A DNA stretch of 10,871 bases from Flavobacteriaceae bacterium UBA6268 (GCA_002440705.1 DJVA01000046.1:1-10871), one strand, 5' to 3'. Positions 1 through 6,616 are shown, counted from the first letter of the stretch. Notes: a model not told the origin generated them from the sequence alone. Translations and numbers: made by a program.

Positions 1-14
1 TGGGAAAAAATTGC

Positions 15-51
15 TATGAAAAAGAAAAATTATCGCTTTTGAGGAAAGCGA
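15..51 (-). terminator. Probable intrinsic terminator of grpE-dnaJ
   Basis: A perfect 7-bp stem (TCGCTTT at 33-39, AAAGCGA at 45-51) encloses a 5-nt loop. Read leftward, it is followed by a T-rich run at about 32-15. It lies about 40 nt past the dnaJ stop codon in the direction of that operon. The stem has only three G-C pairs, so termination may be partial. Confidence 0.5.
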
Positions 52-90
52 CATTCAAATATAGGTAAAAAAATATTAAAAAGGGGGATT

Positions 91-1206
91 TTAGGAAAAC
101 ATATCCTTCACCTTCTCAAAAAACGATTTATCCTCTTTTTCGGGCTTGGGAATGAAGTGCTCGTCGTTCTTCATTTTTTCAAAGAATTCCCGTTGTTCTT
201 TCGACAAAGCTTTTGGAGTCCAAACATTTACATGAACCAACAAGTCCCCCGTTCCATAGCCATTGATACTCGGAATCCCTTTATTTCGGAGTCGCAATAT
301 CTTTCCACTTTGCGTTCCAGAATCTATTTTGATACGTACTTTACCGGAAACCGTATCGATCTCCTTGGAGGTTCCCAAGGCTGCTTCAGAAAAACTGATG
401 TACAGATCGTAATGCAAATTATCGCCTTCCCTTTGCAGGTGAGGATGGGGTTCCACCTCAATAACCACTAGCAAATCGCCACTAATTCCATTGCCAGGGG
501 CCTCGTTTCCTTTTCCGGAAACCTTCAGCTGCATGCCATCAACCACTCCCGGAGGTATTTTGATAGACACCGTTTCGTCCGTAGCAACCATCCCATCGGA
601 GTCGGCATTGGCCGGTTTTTGATCGATGATTTGGCCCGCACCCCTACAAGTGCCACATGTGGTGGAAGTTTGCATACGCCCCAGAATGGTATTCTGGATT
701 TTGGTTACTTGCCCCATGCCATTGCATGTGGGGCAGGTTTTATAGGTGGTGCCAGCAGCTTGCTTTTTACGCTTTACTTTGAGTTTCTTTTCCACTCCAT
801 GGGCGATTTCATCCAAGGTAAGTTTTACACGAATGCGCAAGTTGCTCCCTTTAACCCGGCGTTGGCCGCCACCGCCAAAACCACCAAAACCGCCAAAACT
901 TCCTCCAAAAGCACTTCCGAAGATATCACCAAACTGACTGAAAATATCTTCCATATTCATTCCGCCACCGCCAAATCCTGCTCCTTCAAAGGCTTGGTGG
1001 CCGTACTGGTCGTATCGGGCCCTTTTATCGGGATCGCTTAGGACTTCATAAGCTTCAGCCGCTTTCTTGAATAGCTCTTCGGCTTTGGCATCGCCTGGAT
1101 TTTTGTCTGGGTGGTATTCTATGGCTTTTTTCCGGTAGGCCTTTTTGATCTCGGCCGCCGTAGCATTTTTGGAAACTCCCAATATTTCGTAGTAATCTTC
1201 CTTCAT
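91..1206 (-). CDS. dnaJ: Chaperone protein DnaJ (Hsp40), reduced zinc domain
   Basis: Cytosolic co-chaperone that delivers unfolded substrates to DnaK and stimulates its ATPase. The 371-residue product has an N-terminal J domain (about 4-69) with the HPD motif at 32-34, a Gly/Phe-rich linker (about 74-115), a central zinc region, and the C-terminal substrate-binding domains ending in a conserved FFEKVKDMFS tail. Only two CxxCxGxG repeats are present (C158-G165 and C184-G191), where classical type I DnaJ has four. By alignment to the usual order these are repeats 2 and 3, the pair forming zinc centre II. Repeats 1 and 4 (centre I) are replaced by cysteine-free sequence. The reading frame is otherwise intact, so this looks like a lineage form and not decay. 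It starts one base after the grpE stop codon and is surely co-transcribed with it. dnaK is not in this window. Confidence 0.98.
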   Translation of the reverse strand: MKEDYYEILGVSKNATAAEIKKAYRKKAIEYHPDKNPGDAKAEELFKKAAEAYEVLSDPDKRARYDQYGHQAFEGAGFGGGGMNMEDIFSQFGDIFGSAFGGSFGGFGGFGGGGQRRVKGSNLRIRVKLTLDEIAHGVEKKLKVKRKKQAAGTTYKTCPTCNGMGQVTKIQNTILGRMQTSTTCGTCRGAGQIIDQKPANADSDGMVATDETVSIKIPPGVVDGMQLKVSGKGNEAPGNGISGDLLVVIEVEPHPHLQREGDNLHYDLYISFSEAALGTSKEIDTVSGKVRIKIDSGTQSGKILRLRNKGIPSINGYGTGDLLVHVNVWTPKALSKEQREFFEKMKNDEHFIPKPEKEDKSFFEKVKDMFS

Positions 1207-1207
1207 C

Positions 1208-1756
1208 TTACTGTCCGGTTACAACTTTAGGATACCGAATGATTTTTTCGCCCAGTTGGTATCCTTTTTCCAATACATCCACAATTTTCCCCTTTAAGTC
1301 GTCGGATGGTGCGGGAATTTGGGTCACAGCTTCATGCAATTCCGAATCAAAGTCATCCCCTGCCTGCGTAACCACAACTTCCAATCCTTTTTGGCGGAGG
1401 GTTTCCTTTAACTTTTGATGAATCAATTCCACGCCCTTGAAGAGGGTATCTTCTTCACTTTTTTCAATTTCCTTTAGTGCCCGCTCAAAATCGTCCAAAA
1501 TAGGCAACAAAGACACCATGACGTCCTGACTCGCTGTTTTGAACAATTCCAAACGTTCCTTCCCCGTGCGTCTTTTGTAATTTTCGAATTCGGCAAAAAG
1601 CCTCAAATAACGGTCCTTTTCCTTTTCCATTTCATCTTGCAGCAATTCCAGCGGACTGGGTTCGGGCAGCTCATTCTTTTCATTTTTTTGGGTAGCATTG
1701 GGCGCTTGGGGAGCTTCCTCGGCTACCGCCACTTTTTCCTTGTTCTTCTTGCTCAT
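1208..1756 (-). CDS. grpE: Nucleotide exchange factor GrpE
   Basis: Exchange factor that releases ADP from DnaK and so completes the DnaK-DnaJ folding cycle in the cytosol. The 182-residue protein has a charged, disordered N-terminus (1-32), a long coiled-coil dimerisation helix (about 35-75) carrying the family signature FENYKRR at 57-63, a helical bundle (about 76-123, including LLPILDDFERAL), and a C-terminal beta-wing (about 124-180) that contacts the DnaK nucleotide-binding lobe. Length is normal for the family. It is the first gene of a two-gene operon with dnaJ, and its promoter lies in the 149-bp divergent gap before the YceI gene. No hrcA precedes it and no CIRCE element is visible. 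Confidence 0.97.
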   Translation of the reverse strand: MSKKNKEKVAVAEEAPQAPNATQKNEKNELPEPSPLELLQDEMEKEKDRYLRLFAEFENYKRRTGKERLELFKTASQDVMVSLLPILDDFERALKEIEKSEEDTLFKGVELIHQKLKETLRQKGLEVVVTQAGDDFDSELHEAVTQIPAPSDDLKGKIVDVLEKGYQLGEKIIRYPKVVTGQ

Positions 1757-1786
1757 GGGTTTGTCTCTTAATCGTTTTCAAGGTAG

Positions 1787-1819
1787 CAAAAGTACTGCCA
1801 TTTGAAAGAAAATGTCAAA
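1787..1819 (-). promoter_or_regulatory. Promoter of grpE-dnaJ (Bacteroidota type)
   Basis: Read leftward, a perfect -7 box TACTTTTG (complement of 1787-1794) lies 21 bp downstream of a TTTG -33 element (complement of 1816-1819). The expected transcript start near 1781 gives a leader of about 25 nt to the grpE ATG. The -33 region also reads TTGACA. Confidence 0.6.
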
Positions 1820-1825
1820 ATGTCA
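1796..1825. repeat. Tandem and inverted TGACATTT-like motifs in the grpE promoter
   Basis: AAATGTCA occurs twice in perfect tandem (1810-1817 and 1818-1825). A copy with one mismatch lies in the opposite orientation, TGCCATTT at 1796-1803, giving TGCCATTT-N6-AAATGTCA. The set overlaps the -33 element and spacer of the grpE promoter. A binding site for a heat-shock regulator is possible, but this is inference and I know of no assigned regulator. Confidence 0.4.
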
Positions 1826-1872
1826 CTACATAATTTTAGTACAATTTTAAGATGAAATAATTTTGATGAAAT

Positions 1873-1880
1873 TATTTTTG
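1873..1880 (+). promoter_or_regulatory. -7 box of the YceI lipoprotein promoter
   Basis: TATTTTTG matches the Bacteroidota consensus TAnnTTTG and lies 25 nt before the ATG at 1906, giving a leader of about 20 nt. No well-spaced -33 TTTG is visible; the nearest, at 1862-1865, is too close. Confidence 0.5.
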
Positions 1881-1905
1881 TGGTTTAACTGAAACAAACA
1901 CTACC

Positions 1906-2574
1906 ATGAAAAAAAGAATCATTCAAATAAACCTATTCACCTTGGCCCTTTTGGCCCTGATTTCGTGCAAGAACACCGAAAATGAAGCCGAAACGGGCGA
2001 AGCCCAAGCTGTGGCCGAGGCATCAGAAATGTCGGTGACCTTCAACGTAAACACAGAGAACTCGGTCATCAAGTGGTCCGGCTCCAAACCCACTGGAACG
2101 CACACCGGTACTGTAATGCTCTCCGATGGAGCCGTTACAGTAAAAGACGGAAAGATAGAAGCTGGAAAATTTACCATCGACATGAATACCATTACCGATA
2201 CCGATTTGGAAGGCGGCATGAAAGATAACCTGGAGGCTCACCTTAAAGGAACCGCAGAAGGAAAAGAGGGAGACTTTTTCAATGTAAATGAATTCCCTAC
2301 TGCCACCTTCGAACTTACCGGAATCCAGGAAGTTGATGGCAAAACGATGATGGAGGGCAACCTTACCTTAAAAGGAACTACCAATCATATCAGCTTTCCA
2401 GCAACCGTGAAAGTAGGCGAAGATTCTGTTGGTATCGAAAGTGAAACCTTTTCCATCGACCGCACCAAGTGGGGCGTGAATTTTGGTTCCAAGTCCGTTT
2501 TCGACAACTTGGGTGACAAATTCATCAACGACAATATCGATTTGACCTTTGTCCTAATGGCAAAGAAAAACTAA
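1906..2574 (+). CDS. YceI-family lipoprotein
   Basis: Predicted periplasm-facing lipoprotein with a lipocalin-like YceI fold. YceI proteins bind isoprenoid or other amphipathic ligands, but the ligand of this one cannot be read from the sequence. The 222-residue product starts with a lipoprotein signal peptide (KKR n-region, hydrophobic core, lipobox ISC with acylated Cys21), followed by an acidic linker (22-42) and a YceI domain (about 44-219). Family hallmarks are the strand with VIKWSGSKPTGTHTG, the FFNVNEFPTATFEL segment, the LTLKGTTNHISFPA strand, and the closing FSIDRTKWGVNFGS segment. It is monocistronic: its own -7 box lies upstream and a strong terminator downstream. It diverges from grpE, but I see no sign of shared control. 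Confidence 0.93.
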   Translation: MKKRIIQINLFTLALLALISCKNTENEAETGEAQAVAEASEMSVTFNVNTENSVIKWSGSKPTGTHTGTVMLSDGAVTVKDGKIEAGKFTIDMNTITDTDLEGGMKDNLEAHLKGTAEGKEGDFFNVNEFPTATFELTGIQEVDGKTMMEGNLTLKGTTNHISFPATVKVGEDSVGIESETFSIDRTKWGVNFGSKSVFDNLGDKFINDNIDLTFVLMAKKN

Positions 2575-2597
2575 TACCCAGTGAATTGGGACTTTTT

Positions 2598-2630
2598 GTG
2601 GAGGCGGCCTTTGGCCGCCCCCACTTTTTT
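2598..2630 (+). terminator. Strong intrinsic terminator of the YceI gene
   Basis: GTGG-A-GGCGGCC (2598-2609), loop TTT, then GGCCGCC-C-CCAC (2613-2624) form a long GC-rich hairpin with one A-C mismatch. Six T residues follow at 2625-2630. The T tract runs into the stop codon of the convergent epimerase gene. In the leftward direction no T tract follows the hairpin, so it should act mainly on the rightward transcript. Confidence 0.88.
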
Positions 2631-3534
2631 ACCCCAACAAATCCTCTAGGGCATTTTCCAGGTTCACAAAATGGAAACGGTACCCAGCATCCAATAACTT
2701 TTCGGAGGCCACCAACTGACTTTCCAGTGCGATGTCGGCCATTTCCCCAAGAATCAACCGCAAAAACCATTTGGGTATATTGGGCAACCAAATATTTTTT
2801 TGGTACTGCTGCGCAAGCAATAAGGTCATCTTTTTATTGGTAACCGGGTTGGGCGATACTGCATTGAACACACCCTCCAGTTGGTGTTGGAGCAGGTGTA
2901 GGTAGATTCCTGCGATGTCCGAAATGTGAATCCAGGATTGCCATTGTTCGCCGGTACCCAATGCAGCTCCCAAGCCCATTTTAATTGGCTTGAGCATTTT
3001 GGGCAAGGCCCCGTCATCCTTAGAAAGGACAATACCTGTACGTACCTTGGTCACTTTTATCCCCAAACCCTCAAAAGCATCAGCTGCTGCTTCCCATTGT
3101 ACCACCACCGCTCCCAAAAAATGCTCCGAAATGGCGGTTTCATTTTCGTGGTACAACTGTACCAGCGAACTCGGATAGATGCTGATACCACTTGCTGAAA
3201 TATAGTGCAAAACCTGATGCCTGTTTTGTTGGAGCGCTTGATGAAGAGCCCTAGCGGTTTCAATACGGCTTTGTAGTAGGACCTTTTTGTAACGCGACGT
3301 CCATCTTTTGGTAATGGATGCTCCTGCCAGATTAATAATTGCCGAAACTCCTTCCAAAGCTTCTGCATCCAGAATGCCTTTCTTAGGGTTCCAAAAAAAA
3401 CCACGGCACCCCTCTTTTTCTTCGATCTTTTCCTTTTGGGTAGTAAGGTAGTGCACTTCGATGCCTGCTTCTCGACATTCCGCAACCAAAGCTTTGCCAA
3501 TCAATCCGGTTGCACCGGCAATCAATAATTTCAT
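2629..3534 (-). CDS. TIGR01777-family NAD(P)-dependent epimerase/oxidoreductase
   Basis: Extended short-chain dehydrogenase of the SDR39U1/YfcH type; its substrate is unknown. The 301-residue protein opens with a Rossmann NAD(P)-binding motif GATGLIG (7-13). It keeps the family landmarks INLAGASI (67-74), the arginine-rich WTSRYK...SRIETA stretch (78-94), SASGISIYP (113-121), RTGIVL (165-170), and SWIHISD (200-206). The C-terminal part (about 250-298) matches the DUF1731 domain typical of the family. The classical SDR YxxxK pair is not evident after the SASG segment, as is usual for this subgroup. It lies 79 nt downstream of mnmD in the same orientation, so it may be read as the last gene of that run. 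A weak internal -7 box (TAACTTTA, complement of 3553-3560) could also serve it. Confidence 0.9.
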   Translation of the reverse strand: MKLLIAGATGLIGKALVAECREAGIEVHYLTTQKEKIEEKEGCRGFFWNPKKGILDAEALEGVSAIINLAGASITKRWTSRYKKVLLQSRIETARALHQALQQNRHQVLHYISASGISIYPSSLVQLYHENETAISEHFLGAVVVQWEAAADAFEGLGIKVTKVRTGIVLSKDDGALPKMLKPIKMGLGAALGTGEQWQSWIHISDIAGIYLHLLQHQLEGVFNAVSPNPVTNKKMTLLLAQQYQKNIWLPNIPKWFLRLILGEMADIALESQLVASEKLLDAGYRFHFVNLENALEDLLG

Positions 3535-3613
3535 CTTGCAACGATTTCCATAAAGTTACGACGAATCCCCAAAAAATACACGACCCTTAACGGAACCTTA
3601 GGGTTTTGGGCAA

Positions 3614-4282
3614 TCATGGTTTTACAGATCGAAGCATTTCACGTTTTCCAGGTGGGCCAGGAAGTCGACTCACTTCAAAACCTACTGCCTGCATAGCCCT
3701 ACGCACGCTCCCTTTTGCCGCATAAGTGACCAACATGCCTTTGGGCTTTAAAGCCTTGAACATTTTGGCAAACACTTTCTCCGTCCACAGCTCGGGTTGC
3801 ACACGGGCTCCAAACGCATCAAAATAGACAAGATCGTACAGGGCCACCCCATCGATCTCCAAAAAGTTTTTTTGCTGTTTTGTGAGGGTAAAATTTGAGG
3901 AAATCTGACACGGGACTTCCCAAGGTGTGGTGTGTAAGCTGTGCAACATCGGTTGGGGAACATTCAAGAGTTTAGCATAGTTTAATTGAAAAACCTCCTC
4001 AGGGGCTATAGGGTAGGCTTCGACCCCCGTGTAGTTCAATTGCAGGTTGTTCCCTTCGGCAAATTGTTGGGATAACAGTGCGTTAAGTCCGGTTCCAAAT
4101 CCAATTTCCAAAAGGGCAATCACGGAGGGATTGTTAGTCTTTTGGTAATGGCGAAGTCCCTGTGCTATAAAAACATGAAGGGCCTCTTGAATGGCCCCAT
4201 GTTTGGAATGATAGTGTTCGTTCCACTCCGGGAGGTAGATGGTAACAGACCCATCTCCCGTTGTGAGAAATTGGCGTTTCAC
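3614..4282 (-). CDS. mnmD: tRNA (mnm5s2U34) methyltransferase MnmD
   Basis: SAM-dependent methyltransferase that converts the 5-aminomethyl group at wobble uridine 34 of certain tRNAs to 5-methylaminomethyl, after the MnmE/MnmG step. The 222-residue protein equals the N-terminal (MnmC1/MnmD, Methyltransf_30) half of E. coli MnmC; the FAD oxidase half is absent. Visible motifs are LPEWNEHYHSKHGA (17-30), the SAM loop LEIGFGTGLNALL (58-70), YFDAFGARVQPELW (153-166), and the C-terminal GPPGKREM (209-216). The start is a GTG (complement of 4280-4282). The family's usual N-terminus begins at this residue and the next Met is at 183, so the GTG is well supported. It begins one base after the stop codon of the DUF4920 gene, indicating co-transcription and probable translational coupling. 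Confidence 0.95.
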   Translation of the reverse strand: MKRQFLTTGDGSVTIYLPEWNEHYHSKHGAIQEALHVFIAQGLRHYQKTNNPSVIALLEIGFGTGLNALLSQQFAEGNNLQLNYTGVEAYPIAPEEVFQLNYAKLLNVPQPMLHSLHTTPWEVPCQISSNFTLTKQQKNFLEIDGVALYDLVYFDAFGARVQPELWTEKVFAKMFKALKPKGMLVTYAAKGSVRRAMQAVGFEVSRLPGPPGKREMLRSVKP

Positions 4283-4283
4283 C

Positions 4284-4802
4284 CTATTGCTTTTCAGGGA
4301 TCAGTACTCCCGAAGACAAAAAGGCGAAGGTTTTTTCGGGTTCGGTAATGGCATCGATTTCTTCCTGGGTCTTCCCAGCATCTTTGGCAAAATGTTTCAA
4401 ATCTTCCACAGAAGTCTCTTCCACATAGGCTTTGCCTTCAACAATTACTTCTTGCCCTGCTATGTCTTTCGGCATAAAAAAAGCATAGTCCTTGAACTTT
4501 ACAAACGATTCGGCCTCTCCCAAATCCAACCGCATCCAGCAGCCCTTGGCCTGGCATACACTGTTTACCTTGGACGTAAATTTTACATCCACCGTATCTC
4601 CTAGGTGCATAGAGGCATACTTGGCCTTCATCTCGTCCATGGTTATTACATTGGCGTCGTCAATTTTATCGCCGAAACTTTGGTATTGAGGGGCTTGCAT
4701 TTCATCGGGAGTCGCTTCCGCGGTAACATCGGTCGATTCTGTAGTATTTTTACATGCCACCAAAAGCACAGCAAAAACGAAGAGGTATGAAAGATTTTTC
4801 AT
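4284..4802 (-). CDS. DUF4920-domain lipoprotein
   Basis: Lipoprotein of unknown function. The 172-residue product has a signal peptide with lipobox LVAC (acylated Cys17), a short Thr/Glu-rich linker (18-38), and a DUF4920 domain (about 40-168). The domain contains the conserved VCQAKGCWM stretch, with Cys83 and Cys88 spaced C-x4-C. This pair could bind a metal or form a disulfide, but that is inference. It is the first gene of a leftward run with mnmD (1-nt gap) and probably the epimerase. The divergent 107-bp gap to ilvE holds only a weak leftward -7 candidate (TAAATTTA, 4817-4824), so its promoter is uncertain. No mechanistic link between an envelope lipoprotein and tRNA modification is visible. 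Confidence 0.9.
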   Translation of the reverse strand: MKNLSYLFVFAVLLVACKNTTESTDVTAEATPDEMQAPQYQSFGDKIDDANVITMDEMKAKYASMHLGDTVDVKFTSKVNSVCQAKGCWMRLDLGEAESFVKFKDYAFFMPKDIAGQEVIVEGKAYVEETSVEDLKHFAKDAGKTQEEIDAITEPEKTFAFLSSGVLIPEKQ

Positions 4803-4884
4803 GGTCGTACTGGATTTAAATTTACAGCTTCAAATTTCAGGAATTTTATTCTTTTTTTGGGTTTTAAATGGCCATTTTTTTGCC

Positions 4885-4892
4885 TAATTTTG
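4885..4892 (+). promoter_or_regulatory. -7 box of the ilvE promoter
   Basis: TAATTTTG matches TAnnTTTG exactly and lies 17 nt before the ATG at 4910, giving a leader of about 12 nt. A TTTG at 4856-4859 could be the -33 element, but its 25-bp spacing is longer than usual. Confidence 0.5.
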
Positions 4893-4909
4893 AAATCTAA
4901 ACACAACAC

Positions 4910-5980
4910 ATGAGCCTTACCACATCCCATTCCCTGAAAATTGAGAAATGTGCCACTTCCCGAATTGGGCAGGTAAATTTCGATCAATTGGTCTTCGGAA
5001 CCACCTTTACCGATCACCTATTTGAATGCGATTTCAAGAACGGAGCCTGGGGACAGCCCACTATCAAACCGTATGGTCCCATTTCCTTGGATCCCTCTGC
5101 CAAGGTATTTCATTATGGCCAAGCGGTTTTTGAAGGCATGAAGGCTTATAAGGATGCCGAAGGCTCCGTGTTTTTGTTCCGCCCCCTGGAAAATGCCCGG
5201 CGCATCAACAAGTCGTCCAAACGGTTGGCGATTCCTGAATTTCCGGAAGAACTGTTCATGGAAGCCCTGGAACAATTGTTGAAATTGGACCGCGATTGGG
5301 TACCTTCCAAAAGCGACAGTTCGCTCTACATCCGTCCCTTTGTCATTGCTACGGAGCCCTGTGTTTCAGCTTCGGCATCCAATGCCTACAAATTTATGAT
5401 CATCATGTCTCCCGTCAATGCCTATTATGCCGGAACTTTGAAGGTACAGATTGCCGAAAAATACAGCCGTGCCGTCGATGGCGGGGTGGGCTTTGCCAAG
5501 GCGGCCGGGAACTATGCCGCACAGTTTTATCCTACCAACCTCGCTAAGGAAGCAGGATTCCAGCAGGTAATTTGGACCGATTCCCACGAACATAAATACC
5601 TCGAGGAAGCCGGAACCATGAATGTGTTTTTTCGCATAAAAGACACCCTCATCACGGCACCAACCAGCGAACGGATCCTGGATGGCGTTACCCGGAAGAG
5701 CTTAATCGATTTGGCCAAACACCGCGGACTTTCCGTGGAAGTGCGGCCCATTTCCGTCGATGAAATTCTGGAGGCACACCACCAAGGCAATCTTATGGAG
5801 GTCTTCGGTTCCGGTACGGCAGCGGTCATAAGCCAAGTTACCGCATTCAGTTACCGAGGCACGGTCTACAACCTTCCAGAGTTGGAAAACAGTTATGCAA
5901 TGTCCTTGAAGAAAGCCATGTTCGACATCCAATACAACAGGGCCGAGGATCCTTTTGGATGGCGGTATCCTGTGGTTTGA
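4910..5980 (+). CDS. ilvE: Branched-chain amino acid aminotransferase IlvE
   Basis: PLP-dependent fold-type IV aminotransferase that interconverts Leu, Ile and Val with their 2-oxo acids, using glutamate/2-oxoglutarate. It is the last step of synthesis and the first of breakdown, in the cytosol. The 356-residue protein has the size of the BCAT form shared with eukaryotes, which is longer than the roughly 310-residue E. coli type. Visible motifs are FHYGQAVFEGMKAY (67-80), the arginines of YIRPF (140-144), the PLP-lysine segment FAKAAGNYAAQF with Lys197, YLEEAGTMNVFF (230-241), ILDGVTRKSLIDLA (256-269), and the cofactor-phosphate loop FGSGTAAVIS near 300. No other ilv or leu gene is nearby, so it appears unlinked from the biosynthetic operon. 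Its stop codon directly abuts that of the convergent MazG-like gene, with no terminator between them. Confidence 0.96.
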   Translation: MSLTTSHSLKIEKCATSRIGQVNFDQLVFGTTFTDHLFECDFKNGAWGQPTIKPYGPISLDPSAKVFHYGQAVFEGMKAYKDAEGSVFLFRPLENARRINKSSKRLAIPEFPEELFMEALEQLLKLDRDWVPSKSDSSLYIRPFVIATEPCVSASASNAYKFMIIMSPVNAYYAGTLKVQIAEKYSRAVDGGVGFAKAAGNYAAQFYPTNLAKEAGFQQVIWTDSHEHKYLEEAGTMNVFFRIKDTLITAPTSERILDGVTRKSLIDLAKHRGLSVEVRPISVDEILEAHHQGNLMEVFGSGTAAVISQVTAFSYRGTVYNLPELENSYAMSLKKAMFDIQYNRAEDPFGWRYPVV

Positions 5981-6367
5981 TTAGGAATTTAGAATCGTTT
6001 CGATATCGGGTTTGAAGTAGTTGGGCCCTTTAAGCACTTTGCCATCTTCGCGGTAAATGGGTTTGCCATCGGCACCCAATTTGCTCATATTGCTGCGCTG
6101 GATTTCTTCGAACACCTCCTCTATTTTGTGTTGCAGGCCGTGTTCTAAAATAGTCCCACATAAAATATAGAGCATATCCCCCAACGCATCGGCCACTTCG
6201 ACTAAGTCATTGTTATTGGCCGCTTCCAAGTATTCTTCATTTTCCTCGCGCATGAGTTTGTAACGCAAAAGGTTTTTGGCTTCGCCCAATTGCGCGGTTG
6301 GGGTTTCCTCGATTCCCAATCCAAAGGCGGTGTGAAAGGCATGTACGGCGGCAAGTTTGTTTTTCAT
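5981..6367 (-). CDS. MazG-like nucleoside triphosphate pyrophosphohydrolase
   Basis: Predicted all-alpha NTP pyrophosphatase of the MazG/PRA-PH superfamily (PF01503-like), which hydrolyses NTPs, often non-canonical ones, to NMP and pyrophosphate. The 128-residue protein carries the metal-binding signature on two helices: EENEE (41-45), then E57-x2-D60 and D64 in EVADALGDMLYI. The tail with SNMSKLGADGKP and GPNYFKPD is typical of the small single-domain group and may help bind the nucleotide. It might also be called a phosphoribosyl-ATP pyrophosphatase-like protein, but no his genes are present and the tail differs from HisE, so a house-cleaning role is more likely. It converges on ilvE with no gap and diverges from the small membrane-protein gene across 60 bp. 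Confidence 0.88.
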   Translation of the reverse strand: MKNKLAAVHAFHTAFGLGIEETPTAQLGEAKNLLRYKLMREENEEYLEAANNNDLVEVADALGDMLYILCGTILEHGLQHKIEEVFEEIQRSNMSKLGADGKPIYREDGKVLKGPNYFKPDIETILNS

Positions 6368-6397
6368 GAAGGCAGTTAATTTTTGAAATTTTGATTG

Positions 6398-6405
6398 TAC
6401 TTTTG
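6398..6405 (+). promoter_or_regulatory. -7 box of the small membrane-protein promoter
   Basis: TACTTTTG matches TAnnTTTG exactly. The expected transcript start near 6411 gives a leader of about 17 nt to the ATG at 6428. This argues against the upstream in-frame TTG at 6395, which would lie before the transcript start. No well-placed -33 element is visible. Confidence 0.5.
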
Positions 6406-6427
6406 TGCCCTAAAACTACAACATTTT

Positions 6428-6616
6428 ATGTTCACCACCGGTCAGCTTGTTTTTGCCATCATCTTCATCGTAGCTTTTGTTACAGTCATGATTGTTAGCT
6501 ACCGTCGCGATAAACCTACCCACAAAAAACACTTCAAAGGAAGTGTATGGATTTTGGCTGGTTTTATAGTATTCGTACTGCTGCTTTTGGCTGTAAAGCT
6601 TTATCTAAAGGATTAA
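6428..6616 (+). CDS. Small two-helix membrane protein, unknown function
   Basis: A 62-residue protein that I cannot assign to a named family. It has two hydrophobic segments, about 7-24 (LVFAIIFIVAFVTVMIVS) and about 41-58 (WILAGFIVFVLLLLAVKL). A strongly basic loop joins them (YRRDKPTHKKHFKGS, about 25-39), and the C-terminus is short and charged. By the positive-inside rule the loop faces the cytoplasm and both ends face the periplasm. The ATG at 6428 is preferred because a good -7 box lies about 20 nt upstream and the hydrophobic segment begins soon after it. The reading frame is clean and the gene is followed at once by a strong terminator, which supports a real monocistronic gene. No enzymatic motif is present. 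Confidence 0.8.
   Translation: MFTTGQLVFAIIFIVAFVTVMIVSYRRDKPTHKKHFKGSVWILAGFIVFVLLLLAVKLYLKD

Noticed and set aside
56..63. Leftward -7-like box (TATATTTG on the minus strand) just after dnaJ
   Set aside because: It has no -33 element and lies just before the dnaJ terminator hairpin; it might serve a gene left of the window, but this cannot be judged here.
619..1041. Open frame of 140 codons opposite dnaJ
   Set aside because: It is antisense to the zinc and Gly/Phe regions of dnaJ; the repeat-rich composition reflects the GGF codons of dnaJ.
1757..1905. CIRCE (HrcA) operator before grpE
   Set aside because: I looked for TTAGCACTC-N9-GAGTGCTAA and found nothing similar; only the TGACATTT-like repeats are present.
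3057..3500. Open frame of 147 codons within the epimerase gene in another frame
   Set aside because: It is in the same strand but a shifted frame of an intact recognised protein; composition is not protein-like.
3535..3613. Terminator between mnmD and the epimerase gene
   Set aside because: Only a 5-bp ACCCT/AGGGT pairing with a 12-nt loop and no T tract is visible, too weak to call.
6395..6427. TTG start giving an 11-residue longer version of the small membrane protein
   Set aside because: It would begin upstream of the inferred transcript start set by the -7 box at 6398-6405; the ATG at 6428 fits better.
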